The notes beneath the pieces were generated by a model. It saw only the letters and a list, made by a program, of their open reading frames with translations, searched no databases and had not been told where the DNA came from. Shown piece after piece: positions 20,328 to 31,948 of a stretch of DNA of 62,000 bases. Positions within the stretch are counted from its first letter, which is position 1. Each line of letters opens with the position of its first letter. A program made the translations under genes and the position numbers. Source of the stretch: Symbiodinium natans (Eukaryota > Sar > Dinophyceae > Suessiales > Symbiodiniaceae); NCBI GenBank assembly GCA_905221605.1, contig CAJNDS010000091.1, positions 15,001 through 77,000 of the forward strand, read 5' to 3'.

Positions 20328-22746
20328 GGGTAAACCCCGATGCACATGAAAAAGAACAACATGCTTCTTCATGGAGACAGGAGTTCAGTTATTTCGGGGA
20401 TAAATAAAGTTTTGTGCCAAATCGGTTTGAGCTGCTCGGGTCTGGAAACTCTGTTCCTACCATCGTGAATATATACATGTACTAAGCCCTGCTTTGAATA
20501 GACCATACGTTTTAGGTATAAGTAGCTGTGACAGGAACCCAGAACCAGAAAAAAACATTAAAGTAAGAGCTGGGCATTGGTTCAAGCTTGGCCGCCAATG
20601 TATCCCACAGGCCCCAGCTCAATAGGCCAGAGTTCACAATAGGGCTTGGGGTTCAGGGTGTAGGGTTTAGGGTGTAGGGTTTTGGGGGTTTATGATTTAG
20701 GGGAAGTAGGCAGCAAAAGCCTTCCTATCAGGTACGGCTTTTGAGCTTGCATTTTGTCACTATGTGGGAAATAGAAGGAGATATGATTGGTAATCATCTA
20801 GGCTCTGCATTGCCTCATTCCATGGTAGTACTAGAAGTCGGACCCTCCTCAAAAACTTCCTGGTCATGAGGTTGAAAATTTATTGGCAAGCCTTCTGTAG
20901 TAGTGGCGATGCCTGAATGCTAGCTACATTGACATAGTAACGTGCATATCTTTCGGTGTTTAAGCTACTTGAAGGGCCTGTTCATGTAGTGCTTTTGGCA
21001 TTTAGGGTTGAGGTTTCAGGGCTAATAATAATTTATAACGCGCCCAAAAACCAAACCATGGGCAAAACAAGCAAGGAGCAGTGGGCTGTAACACATCCCA
21101 ACGTACGCAGACTGCCAGGCGATCCTGCTGGCAAGCCATCCGGCACGTACAGCTCTCAACAGGCAACTCCAACCGCAGACACAGCGCAAACCCTACGCCA
21201 CTGTCAGCCCAACACTAAGGCCCAGCCAACCCTCCACACCAAGTACTACAAGCCCTGAAACCGAAATGCGAAGCACACAAAACCCTCAGCCCCCCTGAAT
21301 CCCAGCTGTGTCACCCTGAATCCCTACTCCCTCATCCCGTAATCCTGACCCCTAAACCCCGGAACACTGAAGCAGAGCGACAGCACGGCTTCGCGAAGCT
21401 CGCTTCAGCGACGTGGAGCTTGACCTGGGTATACGGACGAGCACGAGTTTCTTCGAGTTCAGGGTTTAGGGTTTAGGGGTTAGGTTCAGGAGTTAGGGTT
21501 TGGGGTTGAGCAGTTATAGGATTAGAGTTAGAGTTCAGGGTTCAGGCTTAGGGTGTATGGTTGCTTCAGAAAGCTGTCTACCAGAATTCAAACAGGTCTC
21601 AACTCTTCTTCTGTTCGAACCCTCGTAAATGAAGAACTTACCCTAAACCCTAAACCCTGGCTCTTGACCCCAGCCATTAACTTTACTAGCCTTCGCGGCC
21701 CTAACAGTCCACAGGCATGCGGTCACGAGACTTGCGCCCAGGAAGTCCCTCTACAGCATCTTCGAAGGTCGCAAAGAAGCTCCTTGGCGTTGGGCTGTAG
21801 GGTTTGCATGGGTTTGCAAGGCTGTTGTAGGGCCCAGGGTTGATGTGCCTCGGTGGAGCTATAAAGAGGTAAGCCTGCAAGCCCAATACGCAACATCAGA
21901 CGGTTTGGGGCTTCGCGGGATTTAGGAGGCACGTTGCTCCTTTGCAGCTTCACTCTGGTAGAACTCTCAGGTGGTGTCACGCTGTTTGGTTTATCGTTTA
22001 GGATTTCCGGTTTAGTTTAGGTGTGGGGTTTGAGGTATCCGAAGCTATCCTTGGAGGGCCCGAATGTCGATCACCGAAACGCGGCAGACCCGACAAAAGG
22101 GCTTGCACATGATGGATCATTTCTGGAGCCTCTACGTGTCATGTGCTCTTCTTTGACGGCTGGTTCGTCCTTGTTAAGCAGGTAGGTCGCACTTCTGGGC
22201 TAGGGGACTCATCTAGCACTCCCGGCAAGTCTGCGTTGCCTCCTTCACGTACGTCAAATCAAACATGGACAGGACTATTCTCCCGAACATGACAATCGTG
22301 GCCTGAAGAGACCAAACCTTTTAGATGAGAAGGTTTGCGAGTCATACCCCAAGCCTGAGCCCTAAAACCTAGACCCTATAGTGCTCAGGCTACACCCAAT
22401 CACCTCGAACTACGAACTTGCAGTCCAGCCCGGTACAGAGGTGAGCAAACTCAGCCTGAAACCCTGAACCCCGAACCCTCTGCCCTAACAAGCAGTTTCG
22501 GGTATGAGGTGCAGGGTTTAGGGCCCTGAACGTACCCTAAAGCATAAACCCTAAACCCTAAACCCTAACCCTAAACCCTAAACCCTAAAATCCCAAACCC
22601 TAAACTCCCAAACCCTAAACCCCAAATTCCTAAAACCCCTGCAGGCGGGGCTCTCGACCTCCTGGAGCGTGCGCTGGGTGTTCAAACCTGCCGGGGCGAA
22701 AGCTCAGAGATTTGTAGAACCCCTACTACAAGGAGGAGTTTCGGGT

Positions 22747-22908
22747 TTAGGGTTTAGGGTTTAGGGCCGTTTAGGGTTTAGGGTTTAGGGTTTAGGGTTT
22801 AGGGTTTAGGGTTTAGGGTTTAGGGTTTAGGGTTTAGGGTTTAGGGTTTAGGGTTTAGGGTTTAGGGTTTAGGGTTTAGGGTTTAGGGTTTAGGGTTTAG
22901 GGTTTAGG
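22747..22908. repeat. telomere-like array (TTTAGGG)22
   Basis: About 22 TTTAGGG units with one GCCG interruption near 22768. It abuts the left end of a family B element at 22913. Confidence 0.97.
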
Positions 22909-22912
22909 GCGT

Positions 22913-23053
22913 GGAGGTTCATAGTACTTAGCAACGCAATTATCACTGCACTTATAACCCAATTACAACTCAGCTAGGGCAGTCAAAGGGCTTAGAAGTG
23001 GGTTGTAGCTACACTTACAATTGGGTTATAAGTAGCCTGAACCTCCAAGTAGG
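22913..23053. mobile_element. TIR element family B
   Basis: Starts GGAGGTTCATAGTACTTAG and ends CCTGAACCTCCAAGTAG. The interior is itself largely palindromic (CTTATAACCCAATTA ... TAATTGGGTTATAAG-type arms). Uninterrupted copy of about 140 bp. Confidence 0.85.
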
Positions 23054-24524
23054 GGGTAGTTTTCAAGAAAGGGTTTGATGAGGGTGTGGAGTTGAGCGTA
23101 TCTGATGTTGGGAAGGCGGCTTGGCCTGCACCAATACCGTTTGGGCCGTTGGAGTTTAGGGTTTAGGGTTTGCTTTTACAACCCCAATGACTTCTTTTAG
23201 ATGGGGTTCTTGTTGCCCAGTCGGTAGGCTTACACTCAGGTGTTCCTGCAGATGATGGAGGTACCCGTGCTTAGGGTTTAGGGTTTAGGGTGTAGTGATA
23301 GTACGAAGGGAGTATGCAGGGACGGGTTTTGTGTCAAGAGTTTAGGGTAAGGGCTGTCCCCACCCCCCTCTCCCCCCCTCCCGATTTGTGCCTTGGAAAG
23401 AGTTGGTTCCTCCGTACTCCACAGGAAGCTGGTCAGGCGCGATGTACCTCTTGTGCTTGAGATCCCTAAAGCTTAAAAATGCCCAAACCCTGAATCTAAA
23501 CCCCCCAACCCTAGATCCTGAAACCCCAAAAGCCTATTTTGGGCTTCCGAGTCCCTGAAAGGGTTAGTTTGATGGGCTGAAAGGGGCTTCCAAGGGAGCT
23601 TAAGTATGGGCAGGAGGGGCTTAAGGGGTTTCAGAGGCTCAGGGGGTGGAAGGGCGGACTTTTCGGGGTTCCCTAAACCCTAAACCCTAAATCCTAAACC
23701 CTAAACCCTATATAAGCCCCTTGACCCCCAAACTTTCGCCCGGCACTCTTTGGGCTTGAAGGCTTGGAGGCGGGTTTAGGGTTTAGGGTTTAGGGTTTAG
23801 GATTTAGGGTTTAGGGTTTAGGGTTTAGGGCTTCGGTTGACCCCGGATGCTGAAACAAGGCTCAAGCCCTAAACCTTGAGGGTTCGGGGCTAAGGGTTTG
23901 GGCCATTTTGATGTTTCAGGTTTCGGGGGAAGCGCGAACTGCCCGGGCCACTACCTAAACCGTCAGCCTTAAACCCTAAATTCCAAACCCTAAGCCCTAA
24001 ATTCTAAACCCCACACCCTCAACCCTAAACCTTACACCCTAAACCCTTATCCTTTAACCCTGAACCCCATGCACCCAGACGGGCACTGCAGCAGCGTGCT
24101 CTCGAAGTCCGAACCAAGGAGATGCATCTTGCTTGCCGTCACCTGGGCCCCGCGGGTTGTTTGTGGGGTTGTTCAACTGGGCTCGAAGGGCTTACTTGGG
24201 CTTTAGGGTTTAGGGTTTAGGGTTAGGGTTTAGGGTCTGGGGTTTATACGTCTTGGGCTTCAGGGTTTAGGTCAAGTGATTAGGGCCTGGCTAATGCCAA
24301 GCCCCGCAAACTTCGGCAAAGACTCTGAAGCCTAGAGCCCAAAAAACCTAAACCCCAAAACGATTATCCAACAAAACCCAAACATAAAAAACAAAAATCC
24401 AAAAAAGCCCCAGTGCCCTCAAAGCCCTGGACGAAGGCCCTGGTCCAGAACTCCGGGGGTTCGTTTCTTGTTTTCAGCTGGATACGGTTTCGCCCTCCGC
24501 TGGGGGTTTAGGGTTTAGGGTCTA

Positions 24525-24616
24525 TATTGGCGTCCCTTTTGGGGTTGGCTACTTTAGTAACGGGACCTGGAACACAAAACAAACAGGGCCAAATGGTGTA
24601 CCACTGGGCTACCAAG
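24525..24616. mobile_element. TIR element family A, left end lost
   Basis: The right terminus CCACTGGGCTACCAAG and the interior GGCTACTTTAGTAACGGGACC match family A. The left end is replaced by a telomere-like array ending at about 24523. Confidence 0.7.
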
Positions 24617-24840
24617 AGGATTCACACCTGTGCGGACCAGGGTCGGGGTCGAGCCAGTCCTGGCTTTGCAGGGCTTGTTTTGGGGGTCTTGAGGGGTTCA
24701 AGGGTTTAAGGGGTTTAAGGTGTTTAAGGGGTTTAGGGTTTAGGGTTAGGCTTTGAGGTTTGGGGGTTTAGGGTTTAGGGCTAGCTGGAATATGGCGCAG
24801 ATGCTGTGAAGGTTCGGGTGCAGAAGAGGCTCGAAAGCTT

Positions 24841-26212
24841 CGTCAGGTGCGGAGAGCAGCCCTAGCCCGATCATGGAGTCTGTCGAACACCTTTCTCCCA
24901 GCCGTGCTGTCCAATTCGGCAAATCCACCCTTGCCGCATGGCCTAGAAACTTCTTCTGTTACCGGTGGTACGCCCCGTCTCAGGGGCTTCAGGAGGTTTT
25001 GAGGGTTAGAGGTCTGCAGTGGCACTAGGCCCATCGTGGGTGCGACCGACCTCCCAGTCAACGACTGGCCTGCGAGGGGCTTAAGCCCTCCCCCTCCCTC
25101 CAACTGTAAGGGGGGAGGGGAGGGGTTGGGGGCTGTTGTAGGGCTCCGGGATCTAAGGGCTTTAGGGTTTTCAGCCTTTTGTCTTTTCTAGGGCTCATCG
25201 GAGAGCTTCTGGGGCTTCTTGGGCTTCTTTACGGCTTTTAAGGTTCATGCGGCATGGACATTCAGGTCTCACGCGATGTACGAAATACTGGGCAAGAACC
25301 TGTGTGAAAAGTTGTTGACACACTTAACCTGTCTCTGGTGCCGGGCAATGTGGGATTCTGGGTTTGGAGTTTCTGGTGGTAGGTCTTGAGTACCTGAAGC
25401 TTCAGGCCTTTCGGTTCGAGGACTTGGGGTTGGGGGCGCGTGTGCGGAAACGACGGGCAGGGGAGCTTCCACCCAACGGTTCGACGAGGTCCACTGCTTA
25501 ACCTGCAGAAGACTTTGTCGAAGAGAGCCCTGACGAGGCTGTGCCCTTGCTGACGCCAACGTCAAAGTGCCACAGCTGCGGTCTGAAAGTGAAAGGAGCA
25601 TCGAGCTGAGGCTGTTTGTATCACCGCGAGCTGAAGCTCAAAAAAAAAAACATGTGCCATCTGATGTATACCCAATGATCGGAAGGCTATGACGGGGCTC
25701 GAGTCAATCGGTCATTCGTCGACTTCCCTTTAACATTTAACATGTGGAGAAGCCCCAAAAACCTAGAGCTTGCAGCTTCAACGACAGGGAGTGTGGTTTT
25801 AGAAATCAAGTGAGCCCTGCTAGACGGGTAGATGTTCAAGGCCCTGATGCCTCCGAGCGGGTCGCTGTCGGATTTTTTGGCTTCTGGGTTTCAGGGTCTC
25901 GGGGAGAAGGCCCCTGACTCGAGTTCATAACTTACCAAAGAGTTGCGTTGTTGTTCTTGTGTTTAGGCATCACGGGTGTAGGCGTTTATGCTTTATGGTT
26001 GCTACGATCCAGTGCTACGTGCAGCCCTGCAAGAACAAGCCCCAAACGCCAAGCAACACGTCAAAGCGGGAGTCCAATGCTTTATTCTTAGTCTTGAGGG
26101 CTATAGGGGATCGCTTTGCGTCCAGCTTGAAGGTTGTGGCCCTATTCAGTCCGAGGCTGCACCAAGACCTCAGACCGCAAATTCTGAACCTACCTTGTTC
26201 TCCATGCACCTA
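24841..26212. other. unassigned single-copy interval
   Basis: Relatively free of telomere repeats. Open frames include minus 25601-25269 (rich in Pro/Ser/Arg) and plus 25988-26213 (DPVLRAALQEQAPNAKQ ...). No domain recognised; these may be exons. Confidence 0.35.
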
Positions 26213-26493
26213 AACCCTAAACCCTAAACCCTAAACCCTAAACCCTAAACCCTAAACCCTAAACCCTAAACCCTAAACCCTAAACCCTGAACCCTAAACC
26301 TCATTAAGTAGGTCCTTGATGAGCCGCCAGATCGCCAGGAAAATTGGCGGGGTGTTCAGGAAGAACTGCACCCTCAGCATGTCTAGGGGTTCAGATTCTT
26401 CGTAGGGAATGAGGGAAGGCGCATCCGATTTAATCCCTGAAAGGGTATATAAATAAAGAAAAGTGGTAAGTAAATAAATAAACAAATAAATAA

Positions 26494-26528
<35 letters not shown>

Positions 26529-27020
26529 TACAGATATAGATATAGATATAGATATAGATATAGATATAGATATAGATATAGATATAGATATAGATATAGA
26601 TATAGTAGGGCCCTAATTCCCTCATTCCCTACTAAAGAACCAGGGCTTAGCCCGAAACCCCAAACACCAACACCGAAACCCTGTTGTGTTGCTTTGAGGT
26701 CTTTGGGGTTCAGGGGACCAGCTGGTCGTTGAGCCCGTCCACTCCCTGAGCTGAAGCTCTAAAGCCCCAGGCATGTCCAACCTAAACCCTAAACCCTAAA
26801 CCCTAAACCCTAAACCCTAAACCCTAAACCCTAAACCCTAAACCCTAAACCCTAAACCCTAAACCCTAAACCCTAAACCCTAAACCCCATCTGACCCTAA
26901 ACCCCAAACCCCAAACCCCATACCCCAAACGCGAAACCCGAAACCCTAAACCCCAAACCCTAAACCCTAAACCCTAAACCCTAAACCCTAAACCCTAAAC
27001 CCTAAACCCTAAACCCTAAA
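26213..27020. repeat. telomere-like arrays with an AT microsatellite between
   Basis: CCCTAAA arrays at 26213-26299, 26782-26886 and 26953-27020. Between the first two lies an AT-rich tract (26450-26605) of (TAAA)n, (TA)n and about 15 GATATA units. Confidence 0.95.
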
Positions 27021-27469
27021 CCCCCGAACCCCTAAGCCCCCATAAACCCCGAAACGCCCTAGCCCCCCCTCCAGCCCCTCTGGAGACCCTCGCGGGCTGC
27101 CATATTGAGGGCCGCTGAGGGAGGCCCACACAGGGTGGAGGGTTTAGGGTTTAGGGTTTCGGGGCTGTAGCCTGTTTTAAGGTCCGTAAGAAGCAAATGC
27201 GAGAATTTGTGTGTGTGTGTGTGTGATTGTGCTCAGTTTTCGCTGGCTTCAAAGTGAGAGCCTTTGCCTCCTTAAGGTTTAAAGCCTAAACTCTCAACAC
27301 AAAACCCGTCCCTGCGTACTCCCTTCATCGTACCTGAACCCTAAACCCTAAACCGCAAATCCTAAACCCTAAACCCTAAACCCCAGTGGCCCAAACAGGA
27401 ATGGTGCAGGCCAAGCCGCCTGCCCAACAATCAGAAATGCTCAACACCATCAAACCCTTTCTGAACCCC

Positions 27470-27597
27470 CTACTTGGAGGTTCAGGGTTCAGGGTTCAGA
27501 GTTTAGGGTTTAGGGGTACTTGGAGGTTCAGGGTACTTAGAATTGCGATATAGGTACAATTATAATTGGGCTACTAAGTATCATGAACCTCCAAGTA
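27470..27597. mobile_element. TIR element family B with duplicated left end and telomere-like insert
   Basis: CTACTTGGAGGTTCAGGG occurs at 27472 and again at 27517, separated by a short GGGTTTA-like block. The right end is ATCATGAACCTCCAAGTA. The interior AATTATAATTGGGCTACTAAG is the family core. Confidence 0.75.
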
Positions 27598-27647
27598 TGT
27601 GTGTAGGTGTAGGGTCAGGGTGAATTTTCAGCTGAGCTGGTTAACCC

Positions 27648-30044
27648 TGCACTTGCCGAGCGAACGGCCCGAGACGCTCCGGGTAGTACCTGGCAGCATC
27701 GCAGCGGCATCTGCAGCGTGACTTTACTTGGAGGTTCATGGGTACGTATAAGTATGGCTATACGCAGGGTAACTATGGTTGTAACCATATTTAGGGTACG
27801 TGTAACCCTGCTTCCTGAAGTAAGTGCTTGTGAACACTCACGTAGCCAAACTTAGACTCAGGACTCAGAAAGCCGCAAGTACTTCGGAGGCTCGGATTTA
27901 AGCTTGTTGGCCGTAGTTGCCTGTACTGGTTTATCCTAAACCCTAAACCCTAAACCCTAAACCCTAAACCCTAAACCCTAAACCCTAAACCCTAAACCCT
28001 AAACCCTAAACCCTAGTTGGAGCCTCCTGTCTTCAAGGGTTTGGGGGTCGAGGAGTTCAGGGTTCTAGGGTTTCGGGCCTAGGGTTCTGAGGTTCATAAG
28101 GCTTCGGGCCTAGGGTTTTGAGGTTCATAGGGCTTAGGGCTATGGGATCGTATGGGGTTCATGGGAATAGGGATATAAAGTGCAACAGTTTGTTTTTGAG
28201 GGCCCGGGGGATGAAGAAGGCAGGAAGGAGCTTTCGTCTCTTCAGCACATCGCAGCCGGTATCTGAATATCTTCCGTGTCGGGGGTCATACACTCATGGA
28301 CTTCCCTACGAACTCCGCACTCTGCTTACTCCAGACCCCAATGCGGCTCAATGACCCTTAAGTCGCTTTCATTCAGAAACCGCGTATAGGGGGGGGGGGG
28401 AAGGTAGTAAGAGCTCCGATGATCAATCCTTGACCAAAACCTGCCAAAGGCTGCAAACTCCCCAATCCTTAACACCCTCCACCCGTGAACGCCAATCCCT
28501 CCAGCAAATCCTGAAAACCTGACCCTACATGCCCTATGCACCCTTGCCCTATAAAATATAAACCCATTAGGAATACCAAACATTCCTGAAACCTAAGAAC
28601 CCTCAACCTCACCCCCCCCCCCCCCCGTCCCCCTGAACCCTGAACCACCTAGACCCACGAGCCGACCCCCCCCCCCCTCTCTAGACGTTTAAACCCTTAA
28701 ACCCTTAACCTAGAGTTTGGAGATTTTTGCTGAACCTTATAAACCCCAAGCCCCAACCCTAAACTCTAAACCCTAAACCCTAAACCCTAAACCCTAAACC
28801 CTAAACCCTAAACCCTAAACCCGAGGGTTGGTGAGCTTCAGGGGCTCAAAAAAAAAAAACCGGCCCTAAACGTTGAAACCGTGGAGAAAAAAACGCTCTC
28901 TGGGGCGGCCTCTGGCTCACGGTCAAGAACCTGAGTAGGGTTTAGGGTTTAGGGTTTAGGGTTTAGGGTTTAGGGTTTAGGGTTTAGGGTTTAGGGTTTA
29001 GGGTTTAGGGTTTAGGGTTTAGGGTTTAGGGTTTAGGGTTTAGGGTTTAGGGTTTAGGTTAGGGTTTAGGGTTTAGGGTTTAGGGTTTAGGGTTTAGGGT
29101 TTAGGGTTTAGGGTTTAGGGTTTAGGGTTTAGGGTTTAGGGTTTAGGGCTGAAGCCGCTTGTGTCGACAGGACCCGAGGAACCCTTGAAATACCCTTTCT
29201 TTATCCTTTCCTCATTAGCCTACTTAAGGCAATCTTCAGGCCCTTGTCAAGTGATCTGAATCCTACACCCTAAAACCCGAAACCCCCAAACCCACCCAAC
29301 CCGGCGCACCCTGCAACCCCGCCCCCACCCCCCACCTTGCCCTAAACCCTCGACGCCAAACCCCAAACTGTAAACCCTAAACCCTAAGCCCTAAACCCTC
29401 TACCCTAAACCCTAAACCCTAAACCCCTTTCCCCAAACACCCTTAACTCCCTCAAAGCTAACTCCGCCAGAGCCCCCCAAAAGGCCAGTCCAAGCAGCTC
29501 CTTGAACACGGACATGGCCCTGGGGTCGGGCCAGAAGCTCAAGCCCTTCATGTCCATGATGACCACCTTCGGGGGCCTAGGGTTTAGGGTTTAGGGTGTA
29601 GGGGTTTAAGGCTTGGGGCTTAGGGTTTAGGGTGTAGGGGTTTAGGGTTTAGGGTTTACCCCAGCCGAAGATCGAAACCCTAAACCCTAAACCCTTAAGA
29701 GTTTCGGGGTAAGCTGTGCTCAGGCGCTTCATGGCGAACAGATGTTTAACATAGAGAAGTTCCGGGTTGAGGCGGAGATTACAGTGTCAGGTTTTGAGGG
29801 GAAATGCTGGGCATGTCAGAGTCTGCTTGAAGAAACTGGATACTTATAAGTAGGGTGTAGGGTTTAGGGTGTAGGGTGGAGGGTGCAGGGTGTTGGGTGC
29901 AGGGTTCAGTTAAATTGGGTACTTATAGGGTTATAAGTACCCTAGCTAAGGATATAACCGTAGTTCTCCTACGTATGACCCTACCTATAAGTACCCACGA
30001 ACCTCCAAGTGGGGCTTAGGGAGCTTGGCTTAGGAACCCTCACC

Positions 30045-30075
<31 letters not shown>

Positions 30076-30450
30076 AAAAAAATAATAATAAATAATAATA
30101 ATAATAAAATAATAAAACTTTAAAACGCCAAACCGTGAAGCCCTAAGCCCTAGACCCTAAACCCGAAAACCGAAAGCCCTAAAGCCCTACAGCCCTAAAG
30201 CCCTAAAACCCTAAAACCCTAAAACCCTAAAACCCTAAAACCCTAAAACCCTAAAACCCTAAAACCCTAAAACCCTAACCGGGAAAACCCTAAGCCCTAA
30301 GCCATAAGCCCTAAGCCCTAAACCATAAACCCTGAACCCTAAACCCTAAACCATAAGCCACCTGCTGCGTCACCGGCCGGCCCAGGCGAAGGGAAGACTC
30401 GTGCATGCGTGCCGCCTGGAGCTCCTCCGCGCGATTTCGGGCTTCGGGAG
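27648..30450 (-). CDS. CRAL-TRIO (Sec14-like) lipid-binding protein, partial exons
   Basis: Three minus-strand islands in the order expected of a Sec14 fold. About 30440-30365: RNRAEELQAARMHESSLRLG. 29583-29484: VVIMDMKGLSFW then DPRAMSVFKELLG, the conserved CRAL-TRIO strand (VDMKGLS). 27712-27648: DAARYYPERLGPFARQVQ, the hallmark YPERLG motif that precedes the ligand cavity. CRAL-TRIO proteins bind and move lipids such as phosphoinositides between membranes; that role is from family knowledge. Gaps hold long telomere-like arrays and family B elements. Exon joins and both ends are unresolved, and the N-terminal island is the least certain. Confidence 0.7.
27721..27820. mobile_element. TIR element family B, subtype 2, at a CRAL-TRIO exon edge
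   Basis: Starts TTTACTTGGAGGTTCATGG and continues GTACGTATAAGTATGGCTAT, the subtype lacking the AATTGGG core. In gene sense its end ...CCTCCAAGTAAAG directly abuts the CRAL-TRIO exon, so it likely supplies the AG acceptor. The left (gene-sense 5') end is degenerate. Confidence 0.65.
27934..28015. repeat. telomere-like array (CCCTAAA)11
   Basis: Eleven to twelve CCCTAAA units, inside the presumed CRAL-TRIO intron. Confidence 0.97.
28756..28822. repeat. telomere-like array (CCCTAAA)
   Basis: About nine units. Followed 115 bases later by the longest array of the window in the opposite orientation. Confidence 0.96.
28937..29148. repeat. longest telomere-like array (TTTAGGG)30
   Basis: About 30 TTTAGGG units, broken once by a TTTAGG shortened unit near 29057. 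Confidence 0.97.
29910..30011. mobile_element. TIR element family B, subtype 2
   Basis: Right end TACCCACGAACCTCCAAGTG; interior palindrome GGGTACTTATAGGGTTATAAG ... CTATAAGTACCC. The left end merges into telomere-like repeats. Confidence 0.65.
30043..30083. repeat. poly-C/poly-A junction (C23-A18)
   Basis: C23 directly followed by A18, then AAT repeats to about 30115. Confidence 0.95.
30177..30280. repeat. variant telomere-like array (CCCTAAAA)
   Basis: About twelve 8-mers CCCTAAAA in a homogeneous block; the reverse complement TTTTAGGG is the telomere unit of Chlamydomonas. Confidence 0.95.
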
Positions 30451-31514
30451 TTTAGGGTTTAGGGGTTAGGGTTTAGGGTTTGGGGTTTGGGGTCTGGGGT
30501 TTTGGGATTGTTGGGGGTTTAGGGTAGTTGGGGTTTGGGATGATGGTGTCTAGGGTCCAGGGTTTGAAGCTTGGGCGTGGGGCTTTCTAGGGTTTAGGGA
30601 TGTTTAGGGTTTAGGGATTAGGGTTTTTGGGCTTTCTTGCGGCGTCGCAGGACATGAGCCGGCGTTTAATGTGTTTTGGGGGAACGGGGGTTGTCAGGAT
30701 TTGGGATTTGTATTCGTGTTCATCCAGTACTGCGGGTTGAGGATTCAAGGGCTTAAGTTTTAGGGTTTAGGGTTAGTCTGCTGGAGGGATTTAGGTGTTG
30801 CAGGGTGACATCAAGGGTTTAGGATCTTGAGATGTAGGGTTTAGGGATTTCGGGGGGGTCTAAGGGTTGTAGGGTGTAGGATTGCAGAGTTATCGGGTTT
30901 TTGGGTGCTTCCACCCCCGACTTGACCAACACCGGAAACATGCGAAAGCAATCAACGCCTGGGGATCCTAAACTCTAAACCCTAAACCCCAAACCCTAAA
31001 CCCTAAACCCTAAACCCTGAACCCTAAACCCTAAACCCTAAACCCTAAACCCTAAACCCTAAGCCTCAAATCTTCCTGGGCTTCGTCGTGGACACTACGC
31101 GGAAAGGACCGCCTCTGTACTGCCCACGGTTTCGTCGGTTTAGGGTTTAGGGTTAGACAAGAACCGCAGCTAGCGGCCATACTAACTTAAGTGGAAGTAC
31201 TTTGCACCCTAAAACCCAAACCCGAAACCCTAACCCCCAAACCCTGAACCCTGAACCCTAAACCCTAAACCCCAAACCCCCAAACCCTAAACCACGAGCA
31301 GGGGCGCGACGTTTGTTTTCCACATGGTCCCATCTTGGAGGCCGGTCGCTGAAAGCTAGGGTTTAGGGTTGAGGGTTTAGGGCTTGGGGTTTTGGGTTTA
31401 GGGTTTAGGGTTTAGGGCTTGGGGTGTGGGGTTTGCGCCTGCGGGCTGGAAAGGAGTAGAGCCCTTAACCCTAAACCCAAATTTCCTGTGAGCTTGCACC
31501 ACCTCAGCCCTGCG

Positions 31515-31917
31515 TCAGCCCTGCGACATAGCGCTGAACATCTGCAGTGCCCGCTGCCACTGGGAGCGGCTCGCACAGGAGAACATGGTCGCATTGTAAC
31601 CTGGGGCACCCCTAAAACCCCAAACCTTAAACCCTAGACCCTAAACCCTAAATCCCTAAACCCTAAACCCTAAACCTAGAGTTCAGAGATGAATCGAAGG
31701 TTTAGCAGAAGTTCAGGGTTTTGGGTTCAGGGCTCTGAGCTTCCCAAGGCTTTCAGTTTTACAGGGGCCGACGGACTTGAAAGGAGGGAGGCCTAAACCC
31801 TATACCCTAAACCCTAAACCCTGGGTCTTGGAGAGATAAGGCTCCATTCGGCGAATGCCGATCTTTGTTGCAAGGCTTGTGTGGATCTTACCCTATCCCT
31901 CCATGTGCCTTTTTTTT

Positions 31918-31948
<31 letters not shown>

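Larger units (their letters stand above)
19541..24840. other. repeat-rich interval with few open frames
   Basis: Arrays at 20056, 20221 and 22747; a family B element at 22913. 20350-21000 and 22030-22380 are single-copy without telomere repeats. Plus-strand open frames at 19544-19753 and 20956-21258 (ending near TLHTKYYKP) show no recognisable domain. A possible minus exon lies at 24180-24075 (frame VTASKMHLLGSDFESTLLQ). None is claimed as a gene. Confidence 0.45.
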
